Shown here: piece after piece, positions 1 through 6,006 of the stretch
Layout: each line of letters begins with the position of its first letter
Position numbering within the stretch: position 1 is the stretch's first letter
Source: Planktothrix sp. UBA8402
GTDB taxonomy: Bacteria > Cyanobacteriota > Cyanobacteriia > Cyanobacteriales > Microcoleaceae
DNA length: 6,956 bases
Reading direction: 5' to 3'
NCBI GenBank assembly: GCA_003456035.1
Contig: DMPJ01000493.1
Span: 1,222 to 8,177, forward strand
Notes under the pieces: generated by a model
The model's database searches: none
Seen by the model: the letters and a program-made list of their open reading frames with translations, nothing else
Told to the model about the DNA's origin: nothing
Program-made: the position numbers and the translations under genes

Positions 1-26
1 TCTTTAGACCTGAGAGTGTCAATTAA

Positions 27-49
27 CCACCCCGCTTCGCTGAGGGTGG
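27..49 (-). terminator. GC-rich hairpin downstream of the minus-strand gene pair (possible terminator or IS end)
   Basis: An inverted repeat pairs CCACCC (27-32) with GGGTGG (44-49) around an 11-base loop. It begins about 38 bases past the stop codon of the VOC gene. Read on the minus strand, the stem is followed by TTAATTG, a poor U-tract, so it is at best a weak intrinsic terminator for that unit. A GC-rich hairpin flanked by AT-rich sequence at an intergenic edge could equally be a subterminal hairpin of an IS200/IS605-type element. No transposase lies in the window to decide. Confidence 0.3.
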
Positions 50-86
50 GGACTGCCGATCAAATACTTCATAGCAATAATCTTTC

Positions 87-518
87 CTACAAAATTCGGA
101 TAAATTCCAAGGGTAAACCGTCTGTATCGGCAATAAACATGACTTCATAAACCCGATCTCCGATCATTTGTTGTATAGGTTCTAATAAAATATTTAAGGG
201 TTGAAATAAATTAGGCTGTTCTATAACGGCAGTGTTAAACTGATTTTTAAGATCATTTAACCAACTAATTAAATCAGAAACCTGATTAGTTAAATCAAAA
301 GAAATATGATAATAACCAACATAATGTTCATCCCCAAAAGCATCGGGGGCGGGTTGAGGTTGGGGAATTTCAATTAATTCGATTCGTCCGTTTAAACCTT
401 CCATCCAACAAGCCAAAGTGTATCCGGTTGTAAAGCGTTCACAAACCGTAAATCCCAGAATTTGATAAAATGCGATCGCGCGATGAATATTGGCCGTGCG
501 AATTGAGACATGGTGCAT
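87..518 (-). CDS. VOC (glyoxalase/bleomycin-resistance) family protein
   Basis: This 143-residue protein has the size and layout of a single glyoxalase-fold (vicinal oxygen chelate) unit. It opens with MHHVSIRTANIHRAIAFY, the usual first strand and helix, followed by LGF. Candidate metal ligands sit at the family positions: His2 or His3, a Glu in IELIE (47/50), His71 in GYYHISFDL and Glu138 in LPLEFIRIL near the C-terminus. VOC enzymes include lyases, isomerases, dioxygenases and resistance proteins, so the fold does not give the substrate. The gene follows the zinc-motif gene after 11 bases and is probably co-transcribed. The G-rich run just before its ATG can act as a ribosome binding site. 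A HIP1 octamer (GCGATCGC, 472-479) lies near its start. The fold is well supported; the reaction is unknown, and metal binding is inferred from residue positions only. Confidence 0.85.
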   Translation of the reverse strand: MHHVSIRTANIHRAIAFYQILGFTVCERFTTGYTLACWMEGLNGRIELIEIPQPQPAPDAFGDEHYVGYYHISFDLTNQVSDLISWLNDLKNQFNTAVIEQPNLFQPLNILLEPIQQMIGDRVYEVMFIADTDGLPLEFIRIL

Positions 519-529
519 AAAATTTCCCC

Positions 530-1039
530 CTACTCAAATAACTTAAAATAGGGATAACGTACAGGAGCGCCCGGTTCTTTTTCCAAATCAAAATTAATCA
601 CAGCCCAACGGGGTTCATCCTCAGCGTCGGGGCTAAATTCCACAACCAAACCATACAATTTTGGTTCCGTCCCCTCCGTTGCATTATTGCGCCAGGGGTT
701 GCCCCCTTCCAAATAATTACTAATTAAATCCTGATAGCGTTTAGCAATAATTACACGGGTAGCCCGATAGCCTTGGGTGTAGAGTCGGAATAACGCTTCA
801 TGAATTTCAAACCTAATCCCATCGGGATGGGTATGTTGTCGATACCACTCTCCCTCCCATAGTCGCCAATTACGGCCAGATTGCAAGTGAACCAAATCCC
901 CCGTATTCGGGTCAGATTCAAAAGCCCCATGACGGGAACACAAATAGGTATCCGTCAGCGTCAGGGCGGGAATAGACTGACGGCAATGGGGACAATTAAT
1001 TTCCGGGCCAAAAATTGGGTACTGCAAGGCATAATTCAT
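530..1039 (-). CDS. Cyanobacterial conserved protein with CxxC-x14-CxxH zinc motif (TIGR02652-like)
   Basis: This protein of about 169 residues has an N-terminal motif Cys16-x2-Cys19, fourteen residues, then Cys34-x2-His37. That pattern is the signature I recall for TIGR02652, a family of roughly 170-residue proteins of unknown function known from cyanobacteria. The four residues look like a zinc-binding knuckle. The rest is soluble and rich in aromatic and charged residues (for example NWRLWEGEWYRQH), with no membrane segment or signal peptide. I place the start at the ATG at 1039; a TTG two codons upstream (1045) also keeps the frame, but ATG followed by NYALQYPIFGPE is the more natural beginning. 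It is the first gene of a minus-strand pair with the VOC gene and is divergent from the gamma carbonic anhydrase across 88 bases. Function is unknown; nothing seen shows nucleic acid binding. Confidence 0.85.
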   Translation of the reverse strand: MNYALQYPIFGPEINCPHCRQSIPALTLTDTYLCSRHGAFESDPNTGDLVHLQSGRNWRLWEGEWYRQHTHPDGIRFEIHEALFRLYTQGYRATRVIIAKRYQDLISNYLEGGNPWRNNATEGTEPKLYGLVVEFSPDAEDEPRWAVINFDLEKEPGAPVRYPYFKLFE

Positions 1040-1127
1040 TATCAAATGGTTTGAGACCAGGGCTTGTATGATGGCTATAGGAATTTTAACCTTTCTTGTA
1101 AATTCTGGTTTATGGAATCTAACACCA

Positions 1128-1667
1128 ATGTCTGATCAATCTCTACAGAATTATCAACCCTATTGGCCCGATGTCGATATCTCCCAGGCTGCCTTTGTCG
1201 CCCCCAATGCAGTCGTGATGGGTTTTGTCGAAATCGGTGCCGGGGCGAGTATTTGGTATGGGGCGGTAGTTAGGGGGGATGTGGAACGAATTGTGATTGG
1301 CGCCAAAACTAATATTCAGGATGGTGCTATCCTACACGGTGATCCCGGAAAAGTTACCCTTTTAGAAGATTATGTTACCGTTGGTCATCGGGCGGTAATT
1401 CACGGAGCCCATATCGAACGCGGCAGTTTAATTGGAATTGGAGCGGTAATCTTAGATGGGGTACGGGTGGGAACCGGAAGTATAATTGGGGCGGGTGCAG
1501 TTGTTACTAAAGATGTCCCTCCGTTTTCCTTAGTTGTCGGTGTTCCCGCCCAACATTTACGCAATGTTTCCCCAGAAGCCGCCGCCGATTTAATTGAACA
1601 CGCCAAACGCTATGAAAAATTAGCCTTAGTTCATGCGGGAAAGGGGACAGAAATCGGATTCAGTTAA
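1128..1667 (+). CDS. Gamma carbonic anhydrase family protein (left-handed beta helix)
   Basis: This 179-residue hexapeptide-repeat protein belongs to the gamma carbonic anhydrase (Cam/CamH, YrdA/CaiE-like) family, which hydrates CO2 at a metal shared between subunits of a trimer. From Met at 1128 the family residues are in register: Arg49 and Asp51 in VVRGDVERI, Gln64-Asp65 in NIQDGAILH, and the metal ligands His70, His87 and His92 (GHRAVIHG). Repeats such as IGIGAV and IGAGAVV form the beta helix, and a C-terminal helix follows from about residue 148. The acidic loop of archaeal Cam is absent, as in CamH-type members. An in-frame ATG at 1068 would add 20 hydrophobic residues unlike the family, so 1128 is preferred. 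It is a stand-alone homologue, not CcmM, because the RuBisCO small-subunit-like repeats are missing. Activity is uncertain, since many stand-alone relatives are inactive or redox-controlled. Often annotated as ferripyochelin-binding protein. Confidence 0.9.
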   Translation: MSDQSLQNYQPYWPDVDISQAAFVAPNAVVMGFVEIGAGASIWYGAVVRGDVERIVIGAKTNIQDGAILHGDPGKVTLLEDYVTVGHRAVIHGAHIERGSLIGIGAVILDGVRVGTGSIIGAGAVVTKDVPPFSLVVGVPAQHLRNVSPEAAADLIEHAKRYEKLALVHAGKGTEIGFS

Positions 1668-1690
1668 TCCTAAAATAATTCTTCTGTCTT

Positions 1691-1717
1691 TCTTTGTGTC
1701 TTCGTATCTTTGTGGTT
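1691..1717 (+). repeat. Degenerate 8-base tandem repeat in intergenic spacer
   Basis: Three imperfect 8-base units follow one another: TTTGTGTC (1693-1700), TTCGTATC (1701-1708) and TTTGTGGT (1709-1716). They fill much of the 75-base spacer between the gamma carbonic anhydrase and the deacetylase gene. Sequences of the type AACCACAAAGACACAAAG, here on the minus strand, are a familiar dispersed intergenic repeat in bacterial genomes. That link is from memory. No function is assigned. Confidence 0.5.
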
Positions 1718-1742
1718 CCCATATCCCTATTATACAACATAA

Positions 1743-2624
1743 ATGGCAAAAAAAAATCGGATTTTGCTTAGTTTTCTAATTAGCCTATTTTGTGTGATTT
1801 TGTTAAGTGTTCCCGCCCTGGGAGTAACTTACAGAAATCCTAGGATCAGAATTCCAATTTTTGGATTACACGATATTATCAACGAAGCCAATATTAATCA
1901 AAGTCCCGAAAATCGATCCCAATTTGAGAATGATTATTTTAAACAAGATTTCTATACTTTTATTAATTATTTAGCTAAAAACAACTATTGGTTTTTAACA
2001 ACTCAAGATTTATTTATCTATTTTATTGAAAAATCCCAGCCCATTCCCCCAGAAAAAATTGGACAAAAACCTGTAATGATCACCTTTGATGATGGTTATT
2101 ATGGCGTGCATGAGAATGTTTTACCCATTTTAAAAGACTTAGAAAAAAAATATAACAAAAAAATTAAAATCGTTCTGTTTGTGAATCCTGGATTAATGGG
2201 AGTCAAGTTAAAAGACTTTTTACCCCATGTTAGTTGTGCCGAACTACGCGATGGTTATAAACGCGGATATTATGATATTCAATCCCATAGTCAAACCCAT
2301 AAACAATTAACCCTAATCAAAAGAAAAGATTTAAAATTTGAACTCGAACAAGCTAAACTTGATCTGAGAACCTGTACAAAAGATTTAGATAAAAATAAAT
2401 TGGTGGCGGCTCATTTTGCTTATCCTTTTGGACAAGTTAACCGCCGAGTGGAAAAAGCTCTATCTCCCTATTATTTAACCGGATATATTTATGACGGGAA
2501 TATGACGCGGATTAATCGCTATACTAATAAATATCGGATTTCTCGAATCACGGTTAATCGTGATAATTCCCCTAGGAATTTGATTGGAATTGCCAAAAGA
2601 GCAACAACCTTGAAAAAGTTATAA
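1743..2624 (+). CDS. Exported polysaccharide deacetylase (CE4/NodB family)
   Basis: A 293-residue metal-dependent deacetylase that removes acetyl groups from an N- or O-acetylated glycan outside the cytoplasmic membrane. The N-terminus has a basic AKKNR, a hydrophobic stretch at about 7-24 and a possible cleavage site after ALG (25-27); it could also remain as an anchor. CE4 motifs are in order: TFDDG (114-118, with Asp116 as catalytic base and Asp117 as metal ligand), HSQTH (182-186, metal ligands His182 and His186) and AYPFG (226-230). The early GLHDI (41-45) resembles the xxYHDI segment of PgaB/IcaB-type enzymes. The catalytic set looks intact. Substrate candidates are exopolysaccharide, sheath or peptidoglycan, and the sequence does not choose among them. 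No Shine-Dalgarno sequence precedes the ATG. A run of nine A (1748-1756) directly after the start codon is unusual. No functional link to the neighbouring carbonic anhydrases is evident. Confidence 0.88.
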   Translation: MAKKNRILLSFLISLFCVILLSVPALGVTYRNPRIRIPIFGLHDIINEANINQSPENRSQFENDYFKQDFYTFINYLAKNNYWFLTTQDLFIYFIEKSQPIPPEKIGQKPVMITFDDGYYGVHENVLPILKDLEKKYNKKIKIVLFVNPGLMGVKLKDFLPHVSCAELRDGYKRGYYDIQSHSQTHKQLTLIKRKDLKFELEQAKLDLRTCTKDLDKNKLVAAHFAYPFGQVNRRVEKALSPYYLTGYIYDGNMTRINRYTNKYRISRITVNRDNSPRNLIGIAKRATTLKKL

Positions 2625-2706
2625 GCTGTACTCCTCTGGTGTTTGTTTGTTCAGTGAGGCGAAATCGGTGATAAACTAAAGGAATTTTGAAACAGGATAT
2701 ATTGAG

Positions 2707-2746
2707 ATCAGTTATCAGTTAGCAGTCGACCGGATCTTGATCAGTT
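2707..2746 (+). repeat. ATCAGTT heptamer repeats upstream of the beta carbonic anhydrase
   Basis: ATCAGTT occurs at 2707-2713 and 2714-2720, is followed by the degenerate unit AGCAGTC (2721-2727), and recurs at 2740-2746. The cluster lies 20-59 bases before the carbonic anhydrase start, in a 141-base spacer. It resembles the short tandem heptamer repeats common between cyanobacterial genes. It may be a neutral remnant or may affect the leader of the downstream mRNA. Confidence 0.55.
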
Positions 2747-2753
2747 AGTAATT

Positions 2754-2757
2754 GAGG
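2754..2757 (+). promoter_or_regulatory. Ribosome binding site of the beta carbonic anhydrase
   Basis: GAGG lies 8 bases before the ATG at 2766, good spacing for a Shine-Dalgarno sequence. It supports this start, which also matches the usual N-terminus of CcaA-like enzymes. Confidence 0.6.
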
Positions 2758-2765
2758 ACATATTT

Positions 2766-3440
2766 ATGCCCATAAAACGGATTATTAGTGGTTTGAATGA
2801 TTTTCAACAGAATTATTTCAAAGCCAACCAAGACCTATTTGAACGCCTATCTCACGGTCAAACCCCGGAGATTTTATTTATCACTTGTTGTGACTCTAGG
2901 ATTGCTCCCAACTTGCTAACTCAGACTGAACCAGGAGAAATCTTTATTATTCGTAATTTGGGCAATATTATTCCTCCCTACGGAACTCTAAACAGCAGTG
3001 AAGGAGCCGGAATTGAATATGCAGTTCAAGCCTTGAATATTAAAGAAATTGTCATCTGTGGGCATTCCCTTTGTGGTAGTATTAAAGGATTGCTTAAACT
3101 CCAAAGTTTATCTGATGAAATGCCATTAGTCTATGATTGGTTAAAAGTTTATGGAGAATCAATTCGCCGGATTATTCGAGAGAATTATCAAGAATATTCG
3201 GGCGAAGAATTGTTAAGTATTGCCACCCAAACTAATGTTTTAAATCAGATTGCCAACCTAGAAACCTATCCAGTTGTTAGGTCTAGGTTACACGCGGGAA
3301 AACTCCATCTTCATGCTTGGGTTTATGAAATTGAAACGGGACGAATCTTAGCGTATGATGTTAATCAAAATCAGTTTGTTCCTCTTGAACAAGAACCCTT
3401 TCCCGTCCCTGACCTCTTGGCAATAATAAACCCCAGTTAA
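2766..3440 (+). CDS. Beta carbonic anhydrase, CcaA/IcfA-like, without C-terminal extension
   Basis: A 224-residue zinc enzyme interconverting CO2 and bicarbonate. The active site is complete: Cys41, Asp43 and Arg45 in CCDSR, and His100 and Cys103 in CGHSLCG. Other conserved stretches are IIRNLGNIIPPYG (61-73) and the run around EGAGIEYAV (79-87). LSHGQ, MPLVYDWLK and SRLHAGKLHLHAWVYEIE closely resemble the cyanobacterial carboxysomal enzyme CcaA/IcfA, so I place it in that plant-like clade. CcaA proteins run to about 270 residues because of a C-terminal tail needed for carboxysome recruitment through CcmM; this protein stops shortly after the catalytic domain, at PDLLAIINPS. It may therefore be cytosolic or recruited differently. 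No signal peptide is visible. pxcA begins 38 bases downstream on the same strand, suggesting co-transcription. The gene symbol is left blank because the short form may be a paralogue of ccaA. Confidence 0.93.
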   Translation: MPIKRIISGLNDFQQNYFKANQDLFERLSHGQTPEILFITCCDSRIAPNLLTQTEPGEIFIIRNLGNIIPPYGTLNSSEGAGIEYAVQALNIKEIVICGHSLCGSIKGLLKLQSLSDEMPLVYDWLKVYGESIRRIIRENYQEYSGEELLSIATQTNVLNQIANLETYPVVRSRLHAGKLHLHAWVYEIETGRILAYDVNQNQFVPLEQEPFPVPDLLAIINPS

Positions 3441-3478
3441 AGTCCTATTATTGTGCTGTTTTAGCTAACACCATCCAG

Positions 3479-4783
3479 ATGAGTAATTCTATTATCAAAA
3501 TTCAGAAAGGAAGTTTAGGCATTCGATTCTCGAATGTGTTTAAATCCAGTAATCAATGGTTTCATAAAACTCCACAACGAGCATTAGAACAAGCCTATCA
3601 AGCTGCTTTAGCGATAAAAACCATAGAAGATCAGCATTTTGGAGGCAAAAAAGTTTCCGAAGATGCACCCCAATATACTGCTAGTGTTTTAGAATGCTTT
3701 ATTAAGGATGTTGACAAGCATTTAAACACAATTAAATTTAAACTGAGTGAATTTAAACTGACACGGAGTTTAGACAATTCTGGAAACATAGAATTTATTG
3801 AAAAATTAAAATTTATTGATGAAGTTGTTGATAAATATCAATATGATTCTTCCGGTTCTCCTTTGTCTTCTGATGACTCTCGGTTTACATCTGTCAACAG
3901 AATGAACAACGGAAAATCTGTTGACCAATCGAATTTATCCCCCCTCGACTTTGTAGAAGTTCAAGCTTCTGGAGAAATGTTTAAAGGAAAAAAAAGTGGT
4001 GCTTTACCCCGTTCAATTGGACGCACTTTTCAAAAAATTCAAACCGAATTAGATGATAGCTCTGAAGAACGGTTAATGAATAGCTATCGAGTATCGCGGA
4101 AAAAAACCAAATCGGCGATTAACTTTCTCTTGATGCTGATTTTAGTTCCCCTTTTATCACAACAACTATCTAAAAGTTTTGTCTTTATTCCCCTAGTAGA
4201 ACATTATCGACAAACCCATGAAGTGGCTTTATTTCTCAACTCAGAAATGAAAGAAGAAGCCCTTCACGAGTTAAAATCATATCAAGAAGAAATGCAAATG
4301 AGCAGTTTACTATACAAAACTCCCGTCATAGAAGCCGAAGAAATTGAAAAGAAAATGGCGGAAAAAGCCGAAGAAATTGCCAGAGATTTTGATCACAGAA
4401 GCAGTGAAGCCATTAGTAATATTTTTGCAGATTTCGTGGGATTAATTGCCTTTGCTTTAGTAATTGTTTTCAACCCCCAAGGGTTTGCCGCCTTAAAATC
4501 CTTGCTCGATACTGTCATGTATGATTTGAGTGATAGTGCTAAAGCATTTATTATTATTTTACTCACGGATGTCTTTGTCGGTTTTCACTCTCCTCATGGT
4601 TGGGAAGTTCTATTAGAGGGATTATCTAATCACCTGGGAATTGCACCTAATCGTAGCTTTATCTTTTTGTTTATTGCCACTTTTCCCGTGATTTTAGATA
4701 CAATTATGAAATATTGGATTTTCCGTTACCTCAGTCGAATTTCTCCCTCGGCGGTGGCAACATTAAGAAATATGAACGAGTAA
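3479..4783 (+). CDS. pxcA: Proton extrusion protein PxcA (CotA; CemA family)
   Basis: A 434-residue membrane protein matching the length and layout of cyanobacterial PxcA (formerly CotA), related to the plastid envelope protein CemA. A polar N-terminal half of about 210 residues (HKTPQRALEQAYQAALAIKTIE at 29-50, then Ser-rich sequence) precedes about four membrane segments: roughly 213-240, 313-333, 353-372 and 393-413. The region between the first two is charged and helical (KEEALHELKSYQEEM; EAEEIEKKMAEKAEEIARDF). GFHSPHGWE (368-376) is the CemA/PxcA hallmark. PxcA supports light-induced, sodium-dependent proton extrusion across the cytoplasmic membrane, and its loss in Synechocystis impairs CO2 uptake and acid tolerance. 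The gene follows the beta carbonic anhydrase by 38 bases; no clear Shine-Dalgarno sequence precedes its ATG. The reading frame appears intact. The length fits PxcA better than the longer paralogue PxcL. Confidence 0.93.
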   Translation: MSNSIIKIQKGSLGIRFSNVFKSSNQWFHKTPQRALEQAYQAALAIKTIEDQHFGGKKVSEDAPQYTASVLECFIKDVDKHLNTIKFKLSEFKLTRSLDNSGNIEFIEKLKFIDEVVDKYQYDSSGSPLSSDDSRFTSVNRMNNGKSVDQSNLSPLDFVEVQASGEMFKGKKSGALPRSIGRTFQKIQTELDDSSEERLMNSYRVSRKKTKSAINFLLMLILVPLLSQQLSKSFVFIPLVEHYRQTHEVALFLNSEMKEEALHELKSYQEEMQMSSLLYKTPVIEAEEIEKKMAEKAEEIARDFDHRSSEAISNIFADFVGLIAFALVIVFNPQGFAALKSLLDTVMYDLSDSAKAFIIILLTDVFVGFHSPHGWEVLLEGLSNHLGIAPNRSFIFLFIATFPVILDTIMKYWIFRYLSRISPSAVATLRNMNE

Positions 4784-4846
4784 ATCAGGGGGTTGATGAT
4801 TAAACCCATACCAGATAGGCGGATGTGCGTAGTTGATCAAGTCTTC

Positions 4847-4852
4847 TATAAT
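4847..4852 (+). promoter_or_regulatory. Candidate -10 box for the sigma factor gene
   Basis: A perfect TATAAT lies 122 bases before the ATG at 4975 and 155 bases before the preferred start at 5008. No recognisable -35 box sits at 16-18 bases; TTGATC (4833-4838) is only 8 bases away. It would be a -35-less promoter, possibly needing an activator. The octamer GTCTTCTA overlaps this box (4841-4848) and recurs at 4890-4897. The rest of the 191-base spacer shows only weak hairpins. Confidence 0.35.
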
Positions 4853-4991
4853 GGAATCAGTACCAAGTAGTGATAGATCGTATTTCCTTGTCTTCTAATC
4901 GGACTGAAGATTTTAACGATAGGGAAAACTAAAAGCTAACTGTTCAAATTCTAGATCGTCAAAACCATTCTGTCATGACGAATCTTAACCT

Positions 4992-4996
4992 GGAGG
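4992..4996 (+). promoter_or_regulatory. Shine-Dalgarno sequence deciding the sigma factor start
   Basis: GGAGG lies 11 bases before the in-frame ATG at 5008, while the upstream ATG at 4975 has no such site. The spacing is slightly long but this is the strongest Shine-Dalgarno match near the gene, so translation from 5008 is preferred. Confidence 0.5.
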
Positions 4997-5007
4997 ATAC
5001 AATCACC

Positions 5008-6006
5008 ATGAATCCACAGAATGCCACACTTTTTCCGATTATAGAAACTACTGTAGCCGGAGATGACGCGATCGCCGCACTATTTAAACGCATGGCGCGT
5101 TATCCTTTACTCAAACCAAATGAAGAAATAGAACTCGCTCGTCATATTCAAAGTTTAGTTAAAATCGAAGAACTACAAACCCAACTAACAGTCGAATTAG
5201 AACGTTTACCAACTCCCGCAGAACTCGCAACTTTAGTAGGAGTTACCGAAACCGAACTCAAGCGTCTTTTACAATTAGGAACTGCGGCGAAAAACCGGAT
5301 GATTAGTTCTAATTTACGATTAGTAGTATCCATTGCTAAACGTTATATTAATCGAGGAGTTCCATTTTTAGATTTAATTCAAGAAGGAGCATTAGGACTT
5401 AACCGCGCTACGGAAAAATTTGATCCCGATAAAGGATATAAATTCTCAACCTACGCCTATTGGTGGATTCGTCAAGGAATTACCCGCACAATTGCGAATC
5501 AAGGGCGGACAATTCGCTTACCTGTTCATATTGTTGAACAGTTAAATAAAATGAAGTTAAGCTATTTGGATTTAAAGCGATCGCTACATCGAAAACCAAC
5601 CCAAACCGAACTAGCAGAGGCGATGGGAATTACCCATGATCAAGTAATTTTACTAGAACAAGTTCATCGCAAATCCCTATCTTTAAATCATCGGATTGGT
5701 TCTGAAGAAACTTCAGAATTAATGGATATTTTAGAAGATCAAGAAACCCAAACCCCTGAAGCTCAAATGAATGAAATGATGATGCGCCAGGATTTATTAG
5801 AGGTTTTAGGAACAGTTTTAACTGAACGAGAAAAAGACGTTTTAGCCCTGCGGTTTGGATTAGTTACAGGAATTCCTTACACCTTAGAAGAAGTCAGTGG
5901 AGTCTATAATTTATCCCGGGAACGAGTTCGACAAATTCAAGCCCGAGCCATGCGAAAATTACGCCGTCCTAATGTTGCTGAACGCTTAAAAGGTTGGATT
6001 AGATAA
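5008..6006 (+). CDS. Group 2 sigma-70 factor (RpoD/SigA family, non-essential type)
   Basis: A 332-residue RNA polymerase sigma factor that directs the enzyme to -10/-35 promoters. Counting from the longer start at 4975: a region 1.2-like segment (about 30-62), region 2 (about 107-185, with SNLRLVVSIAKRY, FLDLIQEGALGL, FDPDKGYKFSTYAYWWIRQ and GRTIRLPVHI), region 3 (about 186-270) and region 4 with a helix-turn-helix (about 280-335; LTEREKDVLALRFGL and LSRERVRQIQARAMRKLR). It lacks the long acidic N-terminus and spacer of the primary SigA, which places it among the stress- and nutrient-responsive group 2 factors of cyanobacteria. Region 1.2 reads ALFKRMARYPLL rather than the usual LYLQEIGRxxLL, and region 2.4 has ANQGRTIR where DQSRTIR is usual. 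I cannot assign SigB, C, D or E. The start at 5008 is chosen for its Shine-Dalgarno sequence; 4975 would add 11 residues. It appears to be its own transcription unit. Confidence 0.92.
   Translation: MNPQNATLFPIIETTVAGDDAIAALFKRMARYPLLKPNEEIELARHIQSLVKIEELQTQLTVELERLPTPAELATLVGVTETELKRLLQLGTAAKNRMISSNLRLVVSIAKRYINRGVPFLDLIQEGALGLNRATEKFDPDKGYKFSTYAYWWIRQGITRTIANQGRTIRLPVHIVEQLNKMKLSYLDLKRSLHRKPTQTELAEAMGITHDQVILLEQVHRKSLSLNHRIGSEETSELMDILEDQETQTPEAQMNEMMMRQDLLEVLGTVLTEREKDVLALRFGLVTGIPYTLEEVSGVYNLSRERVRQIQARAMRKLRRPNVAERLKGWIR

Noticed and set aside
1400..1606. Open frame of 68 codons on the minus strand
   Set aside because: It lies wholly inside the gamma carbonic anhydrase gene, is low-complexity in composition, and has no family resemblance; it is an antisense shadow.
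1128..1667. Carboxysome protein CcmM
   Set aside because: The frame ends after the gamma carbonic anhydrase domain; the RuBisCO small-subunit-like repeats of CcmM are absent.
2687..2703. Promoter for the beta carbonic anhydrase (TTGAAA with TATATT)
   Set aside because: The two boxes are only 5 bases apart and no other -35 fits TATATT at 2698-2703.
2707..2746. CRISPR array
   Set aside because: The units are only 7 bases, adjacent or irregularly spaced, with no spacers of constant length.
4788..4807. Intrinsic terminator after pxcA (GGGTT/AACCC)
   Set aside because: Only 5 base pairs with an 8-base loop and no T-run follows.
4891..4914. Terminator or attenuator in the sigma factor leader (TCTTC/GAAGA followed by TTTT)
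   Set aside because: The stem is 5 pairs, AT-rich, with a 10-base loop; too weak to support.
5148..5333. Open frame of 61 codons on the minus strand
   Set aside because: It lies wholly within the sigma factor coding region and encodes nothing recognisable.
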